DNA from: Cylicocyclus nassatus
Lineage: Eukaryota > Nematoda > Chromadorea > Rhabditida > Strongylidae
DNA length: 64,000 nucleotides
Direction: 5' to 3'
Assembly: GCA_958299035.1 (NCBI GenBank)
Contig: CATQJL010000305.1
Coordinates: 33,493,733-33,557,732 of the forward strand
This document shows positions 47,246-58,007 of the stretch, one piece after another. The first letter of the stretch is position 1. The number at the start of each line of letters is the position of its first letter. The position numbers and the translations under genes are program-made. Under the pieces are notes generated by a model that was not told where the DNA came from, did not search any database, and worked only from the letters and a program-made list of their open reading frames with translations.

Positions 47246-47352
47246 GGGACTGCACTAACATCCCCGCCAGGGAGAAGATCGCAGCTAAAAAGGAAGCTTC
47301 ATAGCCTGAAGCTTCTAAAACCTGGACTTCACGCTGTCTACCTATCCGTAAG
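47246..47352. mobile_element. Left remnant of an older Harbinger-like element (E3)
   Basis: Begins GGGACTGCACTAACATCCCC after TTA and runs through the CTATCCGTAAG block. It aligns along its length with the left end of the element at 47915. It is cut at 47352 by the BEL/Pao long terminal repeat and resumes after the other LTR at about 56936. Confidence 0.65.
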
Positions 47353-47519
47353 TGTCTTGGTCAATAACAACCGGATTCTAATATTTATTGCTTGATTTGT
47401 ATTGACTAAGTTTGATGTTCGTCAAAGCACTGGATATCACGAACTCTCTCCTCGTTTGCTTCTCTTCCCTTTATACCGTCAACTGAGCCCGTCTTCTTTG
47501 AATTGTGAGAATCACGGTG
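47353..47519 (-). repeat. LTR, 3' copy in element orientation
   Basis: Aligns with 56773-56935 over its whole length; the shared core includes CCGGATTCTAATATTTATTG. Read on the minus strand it contains a TATA-like box and, near the 3' end, AATAAATATTAG, fitting promoter and poly(A) functions of an LTR. Confidence 0.75.
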
Positions 47520-47744
47520 CGAGCGCTGCTTAATGCCAGCTACGCACATGGCGGCCTCCTATCAACCCAAAAGCTTTTTCCGCAAAAAGCAATGAGGCTA
47601 TCGGAAATGACTAGGCATCATTCCGTTTTTTGTCAATGTCAATTCAACATGTAAAAAAGGAGGAAAAACAAAAAAAGAAAAAGCTCAATTCATTTACTTT
47701 TTTTCTTTTTCAATAATCAACTCCGAACCTACTTCAAAAACAAG

Positions 47745-47911
47745 TGCAATAGCGAGCAAACTGCAAAAACGTCTAAGAGAAATAATGCAAAGCTTAAATT
47801 GCAAAGCCTTAAAAAAATAACGCACAGTACAGGTTGCAAAAAATCGCAAAATGAAATAATGCACAGCTCAAACTGCAAAAACAGCAAAAGCAAATACGCA
47901 CAGCGCAAGAC
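47745..47911. repeat. Degenerate tandem repeat of about 40 bases
   Basis: Recurring blocks of the form aataatgca(a/c)agct.aaa.tgcaaaa, roughly four diverged units, in the retrotransposon remnant just outside the TAA site of the Harbinger-like element. Confidence 0.5.
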
Positions 47912-48064
47912 TAAGGGCCGCATGCACTAACATCCCCGAGGGGAGGGGATCGCAGCTTAAAAGAAAGCTTTATATTTAGAAACTCCAAATACCTGTATTT
48001 CACGTTGTGTACCTATCCGTAAGTATTCCTACTACCCTTCACTATGAACATGTTGAAGAGGAGC

Positions 48065-48480
48065 GAGAAGCTGTACGAACCGCATTTTCCAGCCTTTGTA
48101 TGATCCTTGATGATCCCCGGCGCTTTTCTTTAAAGTCATTTTTCTTTCTCCGAAGTTAACGAAAAACCTCCAAAGTTGTGCAGATTATCTAATCCAACAG
48201 TGCTGAGCATGTTGCTGATAAGAACAAATGTTGTTTTGAAGTCATGGAATTTTCGATGATCCACTGGTCAAAATTTGAGGTTTACCGAAAAATTCGACTT
48301 TTCAATAACTCATTTGTTCTCATCAGCAACATGCTTAGCACTGTTGTGTTAGATGTTCAGTACAACTTTAAAGGGTTTTCGTTGACTTCGGAGAAAGAAA
48401 AATGACTTTAAAGAAAAGCGGCGGGGATCATCAGGGATCATACAAAAGCTGGAAAATGCGGTTCGTACAGCTTCTCAGGC
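48065..48480. repeat. Large inverted repeat with arms of about 200 bases
   Basis: GAGAAGCTGTACGAACCGCA at the left is mirrored at 48456-48475. The symmetry continues through the GATGATCCC, TCATTTTTCTTTCTCCGAAG and GCATGTTGCTGAT blocks to a short loop near 48270. This would fold into a very stable hairpin. Confidence 0.8.
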
Positions 48481-48635
48481 AAAAGTTCCGGGCCAGCGGT
48501 CACAAGTACCGCGCGAGCGGATTTCACTTTTCCGGGTCGCCCGATAGACGCGAGCCCCCGCCCGGTATCGGCGACCGTTCGCCCGGTCATTGCGAGCCCT
48601 CAGCGGCCAGCAATCCAAACGTAGTACGCTCACCC

Positions 48636-48890
48636 GGTCTTTGTGGATGCTCGCGCGGTCTTTGCGGATGCTCGCGCGGTCTTTGTGGATGCTCGCGCGG
48701 TCTTTGTGGATGCTCGCGTGGTCTTTGTGGATGCTCGCGCGGTCTTTGCGGATGCTCGCGCGGTCTTTGTGGATGCTCGCGCGGTCATTGTGGATGCTCG
48801 CGTGGTCTTTGTGGATGCTCGCGCGGTCTTTGTGGATGCTCGCGTGGTCTTTGTGGATGCTCGCGCGGTCTTTGTGGATGCTCGCGTGGT
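48636..48890. repeat. 21-bp minisatellite, 12 units
   Basis: Twelve tandem copies of a 21-base unit GGTCTTTGTGGATGCTCGCG(C/T) with few substitutions, ending in a partial unit. Because 21 is a multiple of three, all frames stay open on both strands, so the Cys/Gly/Arg-rich or Asp/Ala/Val-rich open frames here are by-products. Confidence 0.9.
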
Positions 48891-49274
48891 CTCTGTTATA
48901 ATTAGATAATTGAATTTTGTTATCCAGAAGTTACAACTGCACAAAACATGAATTTTTATTCGAACTTAGTTATAATGCGTGAGATAACAATTAACAAGCC
49001 AAAACAATCATAGCTCACACAAAATTATCTACACGAACAACAGAACAAATAATTTTTCTAAGCTAAACAAATCAACAACAGCAGATCTCTTTCAAAAACA
49101 TAATGAACAAAGGAACGCAAAAAAAGCTCAAAAATGGTCACATCGTCATTTACGACGGCAGCGCATACCGACTTATGGACGAACAGTCAAGCAGTCATCA
49201 TTCGGCCTTGCGCGTTTTTTTTTTAAAAATATATGCATAATTGTATGTAAACTTTTATAAAAGAGAACGCTTAC

Positions 49275-51237
49275 ATCATAAAGCCTCCATTTATTGTTTT
49301 CGACGTCATATTCGTATGCGCGAATATCTCTTCTAAACAAAATGATCTAGGAGATGTAGCGTTGGGAAAGAGTTCCTTTACTCACAAGGCCGTTTGCAGG
49401 GCTTTGAAGAGGTCCCGCCTATACACAATCCTTTCATGTGCCATCCTTTCGAATACTTCCGCCCTTTCCTCTCTTGTTTCTCCAAGACTTGCGAAAAAAC
49501 TGTAAAAAATCAAACTACAACTTTTTGGAGAATTCATCCTAGCTTCACCTTGTACTGTCGACATTGACGGCTGGCATTTTGAGTTCTGGATGCCCATAGC
49601 CGATTGTGCCTTCGCCAAAGTCTAAAATCAAAAGTCCTGAACTATTTCGATATCAAATACATACCTAAAAGTGTAGTTTCGACATTAGACGGCAAGTTTT
49701 TAAGTTCTGAATTGCGGCCTCCTTTCCCATTGAGCCTCAGGGAATATTCTTGGATGGATTCTCGCGGTTCCGTTATCTGTAAAAATGACATTGATACCAG
49801 AACCTCTGCAAGTTATAAGGCATGATTACCTGTACCAGGATGTATCTGTAAAAGCTCATGAACATCTTGAAGGCGGTATCGCCAGCTTTTGTTTGATAGT
49901 TGACGATCAAGTTACTCAGGCTAGTCTGAAACTTGTTTTGTTTTTCTTATTGCTCTTTATTCCTTACATGCAGAAATGGCGGTGGTCCCTCTAGCTTCCA
50001 CTCTCGAGTGCAATTGTGAATCGAGATAGTGAGGCCCTCTTCTTCCACGGCTAAACTTTGTTGCTCCTTTCCTCCAATCTCTACCATGCGGTAAGACGAT
50101 CTATTTTGGAAAACTGGATTGCACACTGAACTCGTTCCTTATTAATGCTGTTCAAATTTGCAAGAGAAAATCACCATCAAGAAATTTGCGATGCTATGTA
50201 AACGCATCTCTTCCGTCGGGTCACGCAAATTGAACAGTCCCTCATCACAAAAACGATAAACTTTATGTGCTTCCTCAGATCGGACAAACTCCTGCCGAGA
50301 TATATGCTATTGCACACCATTCTGAACCAACATTGACCTACATCGTAAACTTGCTGGTTGAATGTTCCGTTGTTCTTCTGTCTGAGTATCAATCTCGCAG
50401 CCTTGTTCAGATCTAATGCACCGTTGCACACGCACTGGTACAAATTTACCTCCTCCGTAGCATTTTCCATTCTTAGATCAGTTCGGGCAAAAGAGAGTTC
50501 TGTAAGTTGAGTATAGGTGATTGTCAATGAAAATAATCCGTAAACATCATAAACCATGTGTAAAATCCTCTCCATAAAGTTCGTCTTCACCATCAATCTT
50601 GACCAGATGTGGAATGTAGGTCTCTTCAGATCTCACCTTGTCAGTGAAAGTTCTTTTTTGCCTGAAATCAGACACCGAAAATGAATCCAAAAACTCAATG
50701 TAAGAACTTACGGCTGAGCTTTATGCACCGGCATAACGCGTTTGAACGGAACATCTTTTACAGGCTTTGGCTGACGTTGTACACACAAGGCCGTTCTTCT
50801 CATAGCTGTGTACTCGAAAAGAATGTAAGCGCTAAAAGAAGTATTGTAGACCTGCAATCCTAAAAGTACTTGTAAGCGAATTTTCATATAGGTACATGAT
50901 ATGCAAACATATGATTGAATAAATACAATTTCGGAATGTGATTGTTCTTCATCGTAACAACTTCTTAACGCATGAATGATAATCAAAGCTTGGATACATA
51001 TTGAGAGGAATCAAAATTGAATGATGTGCATGCACAATTTATAAAATTCGCTGGACGGATCTTAATACTTCGAGAAGTTACCTCATAAAAAAATCATTAT
51101 TTTCTTTTATCAATTGCATCAAAGAAAGGCCGATTTCGCGAAGAGGATGTACGAGTAAGGAAAGGTTGTGTTCGAGATTTTCGAAAGGACTGTTGAAGTT
51201 ATATTCTTCTAAAACCACACGAACTCTGCGACTTCTT
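49275..51237 (-). CDS. Intron-rich gene of unknown function carried inside element E1
   Basis: Twelve exons can be read on the minus strand: 51237-51082, 50963-50927, 50851-50712, 50661-50555, 50499-50342, 50291-50175, 50125-49968, 49925-49830, 49776-49665, 49621-49549, 49499-49386 and 49346-49275. All introns are GT..AG; most are 39-75 bases and one is 118. Phase is kept at ten of eleven junctions, giving about 446 codons, open at both ends. That agreement is hard to get by chance. The exception is the join 50175/50125, which is one base out of phase and may be a frameshift. Visible segments: a leucine-rich part near the start (LSLLVHPLREIGLSLMQLI), an acidic part (KIDGEDELYGEDF), EEEGLTISIHNCTREW, LLDFGEGTIGYGHPEL, and an arginine/glutamate-rich tail (GETREERAEVFERMAHERI). 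I recognise no family. First and last exons are missing; a possible upstream exon is near 51457-51527. It may be a captured host gene or an unusual transposon gene. Confidence 0.5.
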
Positions 51238-51387
51238 CTATCATACAGGAAAAAAATTATCGATGGTGGGCAGAAAAATTGTTTTCGTGTATATACACAA
51301 AAACAATTTACCTAAGACCTTACTTCTAGCCAAAGCAAACAAGATATGAGAGGATTTCAATTCGAGATGAAAGATGATTACCCCAAA

Positions 51388-51419
51388 AACTGAACGAAAG
51401 CAGAGCTTTCGTTCAGTTT
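51388..51419. repeat. Perfect palindrome
   Basis: AACTGAACGAAAGC followed by AGAGCTTTCGTTCAGTT, about 30 bases of dyad symmetry inside element E1, upstream of the unrecognised gene. Confidence 0.7.
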
Positions 51420-51633
51420 AAGAGGGGAGGATTGAAAGTGAATTCAACAGTACTCACATCCGTATCTTCGACGTTGTTGGATGTGGCTAATCCTGGCGTT
51501 ATACATTTCGCTGTAGTTCATGTATTCCAGTCTGAAGAGGGATGGTAAAGGAAGGGTAATAAGAAAAAATATGAAAGTAGGATGAGTGTACGAGAATGTA
51601 AGGAGAGTGGGTGAGTGTGAATGAATGAATGAA

Positions 51634-51778
51634 AGTAGCGTGGCGTTGGCATGCCAGGTATTGACACGTCCTGAGGTGTGAAAGTGGCGTTGACATGCCA
51701 GCCCAGGTATTGACACGTCCTGAGGTGTGAAAGTGGCGTTGACATGCCAGGTATTGACACGTCCTGACGTGTGAAATG
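51634..51778. repeat. Tandem repeat of 44-49 bases, about three units
   Basis: AGGTATTGACACGTCCTGAG begins units at about 51656, 51705 and 51749; the units end GTTGACATGCC. Open frames across it on the minus strand reflect the repeat and not a gene. Confidence 0.8.
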
Positions 51779-52234
51779 TTCGGTTGCCAGCAACATTTGA
51801 ACACCATCGATTTCCCGCGCTTCGATTGCGGGATGGTGGACCGATCATTGATGCCGCTCGGTCACTGTTTGCAAGCGCTCGCCCGACATCTCTTGATCTT
51901 ACACCGGCCGACCGGTTGATTGACAGCCGCTCGCCAGGTGAATGTAGCCGCCCACCCGGTGCTCTATTATGGCGGGGCGCTCGCCCGGCGAATGAGGACG
52001 CTCGACCGGATAATGCAACCGCTCGGCGGGGGTACTCTGATTAGCGCGGCGCTCGCCCGGTATTTTTGCCTGAGTTCTCGCTCCTGTTCAACATGTTCAT
52101 AGTGAAGGGTCGTAGGAATACTTACGGATAGGTACACAACGTGAAATATAGGTATCTGGAGTTTCGAAATATGAAGCTTTCTTTTAAGCTGCGATCCCTT
52201 CCTCAGCGGGGAGGTTTAGTGCATGCGGCCCTAA

Positions 52235-53458
52235 GGCCGCGTGCACGTACATCCCCGCGGGGAGGGGATGTGCGTTATACCATTGAAATGATCCCCGCTG
52301 GGGATCCCCTCCCCTCCCCGCGCGAACCCGCGTATGCACAAAGACAATATCGGACAAGGGATCCCCTGTGGGGAGGGGAAGTGAACCCCCTTATGCACAA
52401 GAGGGGATCAAGTGGGGAAATCACCTTGCTTTCAAATTTTTCATGAAAAACTCTTTCTTATTTCATATTTTGACTGCAACTCATCTTCATCTCCTGACTT
52501 TCAATAATTTAAAGTTGCGGAATGCGCGTATGCAGTGACTGCGGCACCAAAAATGATTTTCTCTACTCCCATTATGTTCCTGCTTTCTTGGATACTGCCC
52601 ACTTTCGCTCTGCTGCCCCATTTCAGCGTAAAAATGTTGAACTATAGAAGTTGCTGTGTCTCTGCAAGGGAATGGGTAGAAGACGTTATGCTGCCGAAAA
52701 GGGGGGGGGTGCCGCGCTGACGCTCAAAGCAGTATTTTAACACATAACAGAAGCTGCAAATTGTGCCAGCTCTCCATAAACGCTGTAGCTATCAGCTGCA
52801 TATCGTCCTTTATCCCAGGGGAATGATCCCCAGCGGCCATCCCTGCTATGCACAAGGGGAACGCTGGGGAGGGGATCACTCCCCCGAGGATCTCTACTCA
52901 GAAACACGCGATTCTGCTAATTTTCATTTTATTCAAATCAGTTTTACGCTAGAATAACAAGATAAAGAAAATTTATCATATAATGTGATAATTACAATAT
53001 GTTGTACCAGCCTAAATGGATAAAACAATCATACCAAGTAGAAAATGCGCAACTCTCGTGAATGGTCTCAAACTTCTACAGATATTCGGAACTGGCAGAT
53101 ATATGTCCGGGTTTTTTTTACAAGAGGCAAATATGAAAGAGAGAGTTAAAACTGCAAGCTACAGGTCGCTGAGAGAGGAACCCGGCTCCCGTAGAAAATC
53201 TTTCATCAATTTGAACGAAATGCTTTGTAATAATTGATTGAACTTAGAATACTCGCTCCTCTAGCTTGACCTACACCATCGAACCCCTACTCCGTTGTAG
53301 GGGATGTCGATCCCCTCTCCCATTCGAACCCCGTATGCACTGGGATCCGCTCGATCAATACCTCTGAAACCATTCACGCCATCCCCGCTTAGGTGCAGGG
53401 GAGGGGATCGCTCCCCTGGAGCTCCCCTCCCCTCCCCAGCGGTACGTGCATACGGGCC
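52235..53458. mobile_element. Harbinger-like element E2, adjacent to E1
   Basis: Ends GGCCGCGTGCACGTAC at the left and the reverse complement of GGCCCGTATGCACGTACC at the right, flanked by TAA at 52232-52234 (shared with E1) and 53459-53461. Many internal blocks of the form gaggggatc...atgc(a)c occur in both orientations near 52255-52410, 52820-52890 and 53290-53450. No transposase. Confidence 0.65.
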
Positions 53459-53461
53459 TAA

Positions 53462-55760
53462 ATATTTGACGCAAAAATATCAGTATTCAAGAATGGATAA
53501 GAGAAAAAATAAGATCTATGGGCAGTTAACGCAGAAAAGCAATAATCCGCTGATACATCTCCTGATTTGTCAACCGCATTTTGTGTCAACATGTAATAAA
53601 CTGATAAAACATCACCTGTAACACCTGTATCCCCGCTGATCATCGCTTGACACGAGTGGGATCCACTGGCGCTTCCATTCGTTCCTGTCGCGAGCGATCG
53701 TTGACCAATGTCTTCTTATCGTACCGGGTACGCGAGGAACGCCCTGAAGGACTTCTTTGAAGGATTTCGTGAACATGCCTGCTTTGAGCTCCAATTCTCC
53801 TCAAATTCCGTTCTTGTTGTTTTCTTTGGTTCTCCAGGGAAGTATGTAATATGCTTCCATGTTTGCTGGACCTGCTTCAAGAATGCGGGTCTTTTCCACC
53901 TCACATGTTTATTGAATTAATCGGCTGTTACTACCCGCTTTGCGCAATCTGCAGGATTTTCGTTTGTAAGAATACATGCCAATCGACATGTGGTTGAATC
54001 CTTTTCAAGATCTGATATGATCTCTTTTACAATGGTGACGCGATTTTCAATGAACGTGTTTGCCCTTTTGTGGTTTTTCATCCATTGTAAAGCTATTTGA
54101 GAGTCGCTGAAAACATGAACCTCTTCAATGGGCACGTCCAATTCTTTACATATGAAACGTGTTAGTTGCATGACCAATTGAAGTGTCTTTAGTTTTAGTC
54201 GCGGGATTGTGAGATTTGATTGCTTTGTTTGAAGCTTTTGGAGCGGGTCAATTGCGTGCGGCCACGATCTTTGAGCTTATTACTTTTCCATTATTTCCCA
54301 CCATTCTCACGCAGGTGTAGGCCGCGTAACATCTAAAAGAAGCATCGACAAATGCATGCAGTTGATATTTAATATTCTGTTGGAGGGCTATACTTGTCTT
54401 ATAAGGCTAATTTCAAAGCTTTCTCCCTGTGAACATACATATATCTTTTTACTGAGCATCATCCGATGGTGATAGTTGTAAGCAAGCAATCGTAGCGGAT
54501 CGAATGTGCTTTGAGTGGTTCTTAACACTATACGTTTTGTTGGGCAAGGATTATATTGCGGTTTCGATTGTAGTAGAAGATGATCGGTTTTTGGTTTCCA
54601 TGGTATTCCTAGAATTTTCTGCTTTTCATGTTGTGCCAAATCCGACTTTGATATCACTGCGTTACACTCTTCATCGTTGGTCATAAATTCTCTTAAGTTC
54701 ATTTTCATATCTTGAGATAGCTTTTTGCAAGCTTGTGATTCTCGATTAGTTCATTTGGTTCGTCTGCGGTCATTAGCATATTGTCTACGTATATATTGCG
54801 CACTAGCTCCTTTGAAATTACAGTGGCTTGCTGTATCTGAACGAGTATCGTAAAGAAATTGCCAGTAGAAATGGTCAAGCATTGATTCCGAATGCTAATC
54901 TTCTAGACCTCAATATTTCGATGTTCTCAGGCGTAGGAAGTTGCGTTTTGTCAGTCAGCGAGAGAAATTTCACTGCGTCTCGATCAAGCTTGTTGAGGTG
55001 AATGGTATGGAAAGCCTTTTCTACGTCTTCTATGAGGATTTCGTTACCCGCTCTTGCTCGAAGTATGATTCCGGTCAAGTTGAGTAAGAGGAGTGGTCCT
55101 TCGTGTGCCACATCATTGAAGCCAACTCGCCTTTGCATTTGGGTGATGCGTATAAAACAATTCGGACCTTGGTTTATGACTAGTTGATTTCAATACCGCT
55201 TGGTGCGGAATATAATATAATGGGCTTGCAGCAGAATTTACTCTTTTTTTTCTACAATGCCATTATTTAGCTGGTCACATTTCTACAATTCTTTTCTACA
55301 ATGCCATTATTTAGCTGGTCACAAACTACTTTGCAATACTCCTCCCAAAGTTTTAGGTTTCGATGGACCAGATTGTATTGCTGGTGCAGTCTACTCAATG
55401 CAAGTTTGAAATTATTTGCTAGCTTATCTTTATTGGCCTTCCACGGAAGGCGAACATATATCTTTTTAATTGTGATTTCTATAGTTTTGTAGAATTTTTC
55501 GAAAGTTTTCTCGGTTTTTTCTTGATAAGGAGTTCGTTTTTTGATAAGGAGATCCGATAAGGAGTTCGTAAATCCCATACTCTCTAAATTGCAGAAGTTG
55601 GGGTAATCGAAATTGTTTTCCGTTTGCGAGAAAAGGTTTTACATTTCTTATTTCAAACTCCAGGCCCTTCATGCGAGTGCCTTCCTGAGATTGTGTATTC
55701 AAAGAATGTCAGATTCAAGCAGAATCCTGAAGAAACTTCACTGGCAGCTGGTTGACAATG
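53462..55760 (-). pseudogene. BEL/Pao pol remnant (protease/RT to RNase H)
   Basis: Order on the minus strand: a segment with LPWKANKDKLANNFKLALSR at about 55460-55390, matching the conserved start of the BEL reverse transcriptase. Then the RT core with LTGIILRARAGNEILIEDVEKAFH (given here only as a landmark near 55080-55010) and LAFGIN near 54885; YVDN, the RT active-site motif, near 54790; an inter-domain part (54708-54388); and RNase H with HVFSDSQIALQWMKNHK and the NENPADCAKR motif (54177-53917). The start of the next region (about 53904-53700) is partly legible. Frames shift several times and stops intervene, so it is dead. Integrase is largely missing, cut by the E2 insertion at 53459. 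Confidence 0.85.
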
Positions 55761-56772
55761 AATAGTTTAGTGAAATAGTCAATCCCAAGCAAGATACTTG
55801 ATTGTGTTGCATCATGATTAATCATGATATTTAAGCGCTCGTCAAACTCTTTCAGCGAGCGCGGGCCAAACTTTCAGCAGGTGCTCGGACTCTTTTTACG
55901 CAGTTTCGCGCGTACGCCAAGCAAAGGTAACACTCTACATAAAAGAGGTGTCATCGACGGTTCAATTACCCGAGTTTAGGGTACTTTCTCCCAGCGGAAG
56001 GTACTTACGGGGTGTGCGGTGCTTCACAAAGGACTGTGCGGCCATCAATAATTTCGCACATTCCGCGACAATGCGGCCACTGCGCCGCTAATCTAAAAGC
56101 CGCGATTGTCTCCGAACATTCGTCTAAAATTTCGCCAAAATTCTTCAGATATCTGCAAACGGACCGCGAGAAATCAGCTATCTATTTTTCCGGTGCCCGC
56201 CTACACATAAATCGCATTTCCGCCTGCCTTCGGCGATTGTCTGATCATATGCTGTTATCGTATTCTTCTATTGGTACATTTGTTTTGTTTTGAGAACCCG
56301 ACGATAATGCATTTCTCAACGCGTTGCTTTGATGAAAATCGAAGATAATCAGATTCTCTCAGAATTTGCAGAATTTTGTGATAGCAAAATTACAGTCTCC
56401 ACCGAATAAGTTCGGGAATATCCTCTGTGGCGATTAATTCAGGTTGCCTGCCCTAGACGATTATTTCGGGTTGTCTTAACTAGGCGGTTAATTCAGGCTG
56501 CCTGACCTAGACAACAGTTTTTTTGTTGTTCATCTATATGATTTTGAATTGATCCGCGCTTGACCTGTGCGTTAACGGCTTTACGTAAGGCGATAGGTGG
56601 CAAAAGTGGTAGTAAAAAGGGTTATCGTGAGTTGTGACCGGCTTCACAACACTTTGAATGGAGGGAAACAAATATCAATTCGAGAGGGAGAGGAAAAAAA
56701 GAAGAAGTGAAAATAACTGACTTTTCGCGCTTGACTTTGATTTTTTCTTCATTCGCGATCCGGCCGACCATG
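55761..56772. other. 5' interior of the BEL/Pao remnant
   Basis: Expected to hold gag, but none is legible. In element orientation the LTR ends ...CCAACA and is followed directly by TGG, as for a tRNA primer-binding site, though I could not assign the tRNA. A half-copy of the GACAATCGCC...GGCAGGCGG repeat (complete copy at 57797-58007) lies at about 56220-56255. Confidence 0.45.
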
Positions 56773-56935
56773 TGTTGGCCAGTAATAACCGGATTCTAAT
56801 ATTTATTGCTTGATGTGTATTGACCAAGTGTAAGGTTCGTCAAAGCATTGAATATCACGAGCTCTCTCCTCGTCCGCTTCTCTTCCCTCTATACCGTTAT
56901 GGGCCCGCCTTCCTTACATCGTGAGAATCACGACA
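56773..56935 (-). repeat. LTR, 5' copy in element orientation
   Basis: Starts TGTTGGCC and ends CACGACA on the plus strand, giving TGT..ACA ends in the element's own orientation. It pairs with 47353-47519. Confidence 0.75.
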
Positions 56936-57290
56936 GTCAGTGTTCCCATTGTGCTTCACTATGAAAGTATTGAACAGGAGCGAGAATCTACATAAGCCGC
57001 ATTTTCCAGCTTTTTGTATGATCTCCTGATGATCCACAGCCAGCAATGGGGTGACCTGAAATAATTTCAAAAATTAAGTCTCCTTTGGCATTGCAAAATG
57101 CAAGATACCTTTTGCAGTGTTTTGTAGAAGCTCTTTCAATAATCTGCAACGAAAAAAAGGGATCACAGTGAAGAAAAGACAAGAATGAACATGCCTCCAA
57201 TACATAGAGCCGTGTATTCTGGTAACCTTCACTTTGAGCATCATGAGAGAACACAAGCTTCTCCTAGAAAAAAAAAACAGAAGTCATCCG
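56936..57290 (-). other. Right part of the disrupted element E3, with possible exons
   Basis: CTTCACTATGAAAGTATTGA and the following sequence to about 57035 align with element E1 (48030-48115), so this is the other side of the element split by the retrotransposon. On the minus strand, good acceptors precede two open stretches: from 57264 (ttttttctag|GAGAAG) and from 57148 (gttgcag|ATTATT). A 53-base intron-like segment (gtatct...atttcag) follows at 57110-57058. They may be exons of a gene carried by the intact element. Confidence 0.35.
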
Positions 57291-57796
57291 GGGCGAAACC
57301 CCGGATATTATGACGTAACTATATAGGGAGTGAATGTGAACGAGGCAAGTATAGGGGTGGTATTTGTAAAAAGCTCAGAAAGTTGCGTAGTTGTAGCCTC
57401 TTCTGCTGACAAGAAGGTTTTTACTCGAAAATTGCCCTAGAATTCAGGACGACAATCCTCAGCAAATTTATTACAGACTACGATTGAGTGTTAGAAGTTC
57501 ACGAAAGCTGTTGGAATTCAATAAAAATGAAAAACAGCGCTTACATCTTGCGCAGAGAGTCGCAGTTTATGTGCACTCAATATAATTTTTTCAAGCTTTG
57601 AAATCAAAAAAACCGGGAATGAAAACTGCCAACTTCTCCCCCTTGGACGACGGCTCTTCCCACATATGCACTTGTATACTACAAACCTTCGGAACCCTTA
57701 ATCATAGAATTTCAGCTTTGCAAATGTTTTAGTTCTTGAAAACTATTAGTTTAAGCTGGAAAAACCTAAAAAAAATCTTTTCTTTCCAACCTAGTA

Positions 57797-58007
57797 CTCA
57801 GACAATCGCCAGGGATAGGCGGCCGTTCAATTTATGGGCAACCAGGCAGCGGAAAAATAGTTCGTTGAATTCTTGAGGTCCGCATGCAGAGATTTAGAAA
57901 AATGTTGGCCAATTTTCTGACGAATGCTCGGAGAACTGTCGCAGTTTTTCTGTGAATAAATTGCGGCGCAGTGGTTGCGGACCGCCTGCCCCCGGCGATT
58001 ATCTGAG
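57797..58007. mobile_element. Small MITE of 211 bp
   Basis: Inverted ends CTCAGACAATCGCCAGGG at the left and CTCAGATAATCGCCGGGGGC (reverse complement) at the right. No coding capacity. A second right end of this family lies near 56220-56255. Confidence 0.55.

Larger units (their letters stand above)
47915..52231. mobile_element. Harbinger-like element E1, 4.3 kb, carrying a gene
   Basis: Ends GGGCCGCATGCACTAA at the left and its reverse complement (TTTAGTGCATGCGGCCC) at the right, flanked by TAA at 47912-47914 and 52232-52234. The inverted ends extend about 160 bases and share the CACGTTGTGTACCTATCCGT block. TWA target sites and GGG/GGC-starting ends fit PIF/Harbinger. No transposase was recognised. 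Inside are a nested hairpin (48065-48480), a minisatellite (48636-48890) and an intron-rich minus-strand gene. Subterminal gctcgcccgg-type repeats lie near both ends. Confidence 0.7.
47353..56935 (-). mobile_element. Decayed BEL/Pao LTR retrotransposon with nested insertions
   Basis: Two direct LTR copies (47353-47519 and 56773-56935) bracket a minus-strand pol remnant. The flanking 5-base sequences GTAAG (47348-47352) and GTCAG (56936-56940) look like a diverged target duplication. The sequence on either side re-forms one Harbinger-like element when the retrotransposon is removed. Removing the two DNA elements at 47915-53458 leaves about 4 kb, well under a full BEL/Pao element, so gag and most of integrase are deleted. 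Confidence 0.75.

Noticed and set aside
48636..48890. CRISPR-like array
   Set aside because: Units are contiguous without spacers, and the context is eukaryotic.
48402..48905. A 167-codon frame rich in Cys, Gly and Arg
   Set aside because: It is the 21-base minisatellite translated; all frames on both strands stay open because 21 is divisible by three.
49549..49776. Match of LLDFGEGTIG to the RNase Z (ELAC) signature
   Set aside because: The following residues and neighbouring exons lack the histidine motif (HxHxDH) and other metallo-beta-lactamase features, so the resemblance is probably local.
51444..51848. A 134-codon minus-strand frame
   Set aside because: Mostly translation of a 44-49-base tandem repeat; only its last 70 bases might be a real exon of the E1 cargo gene.
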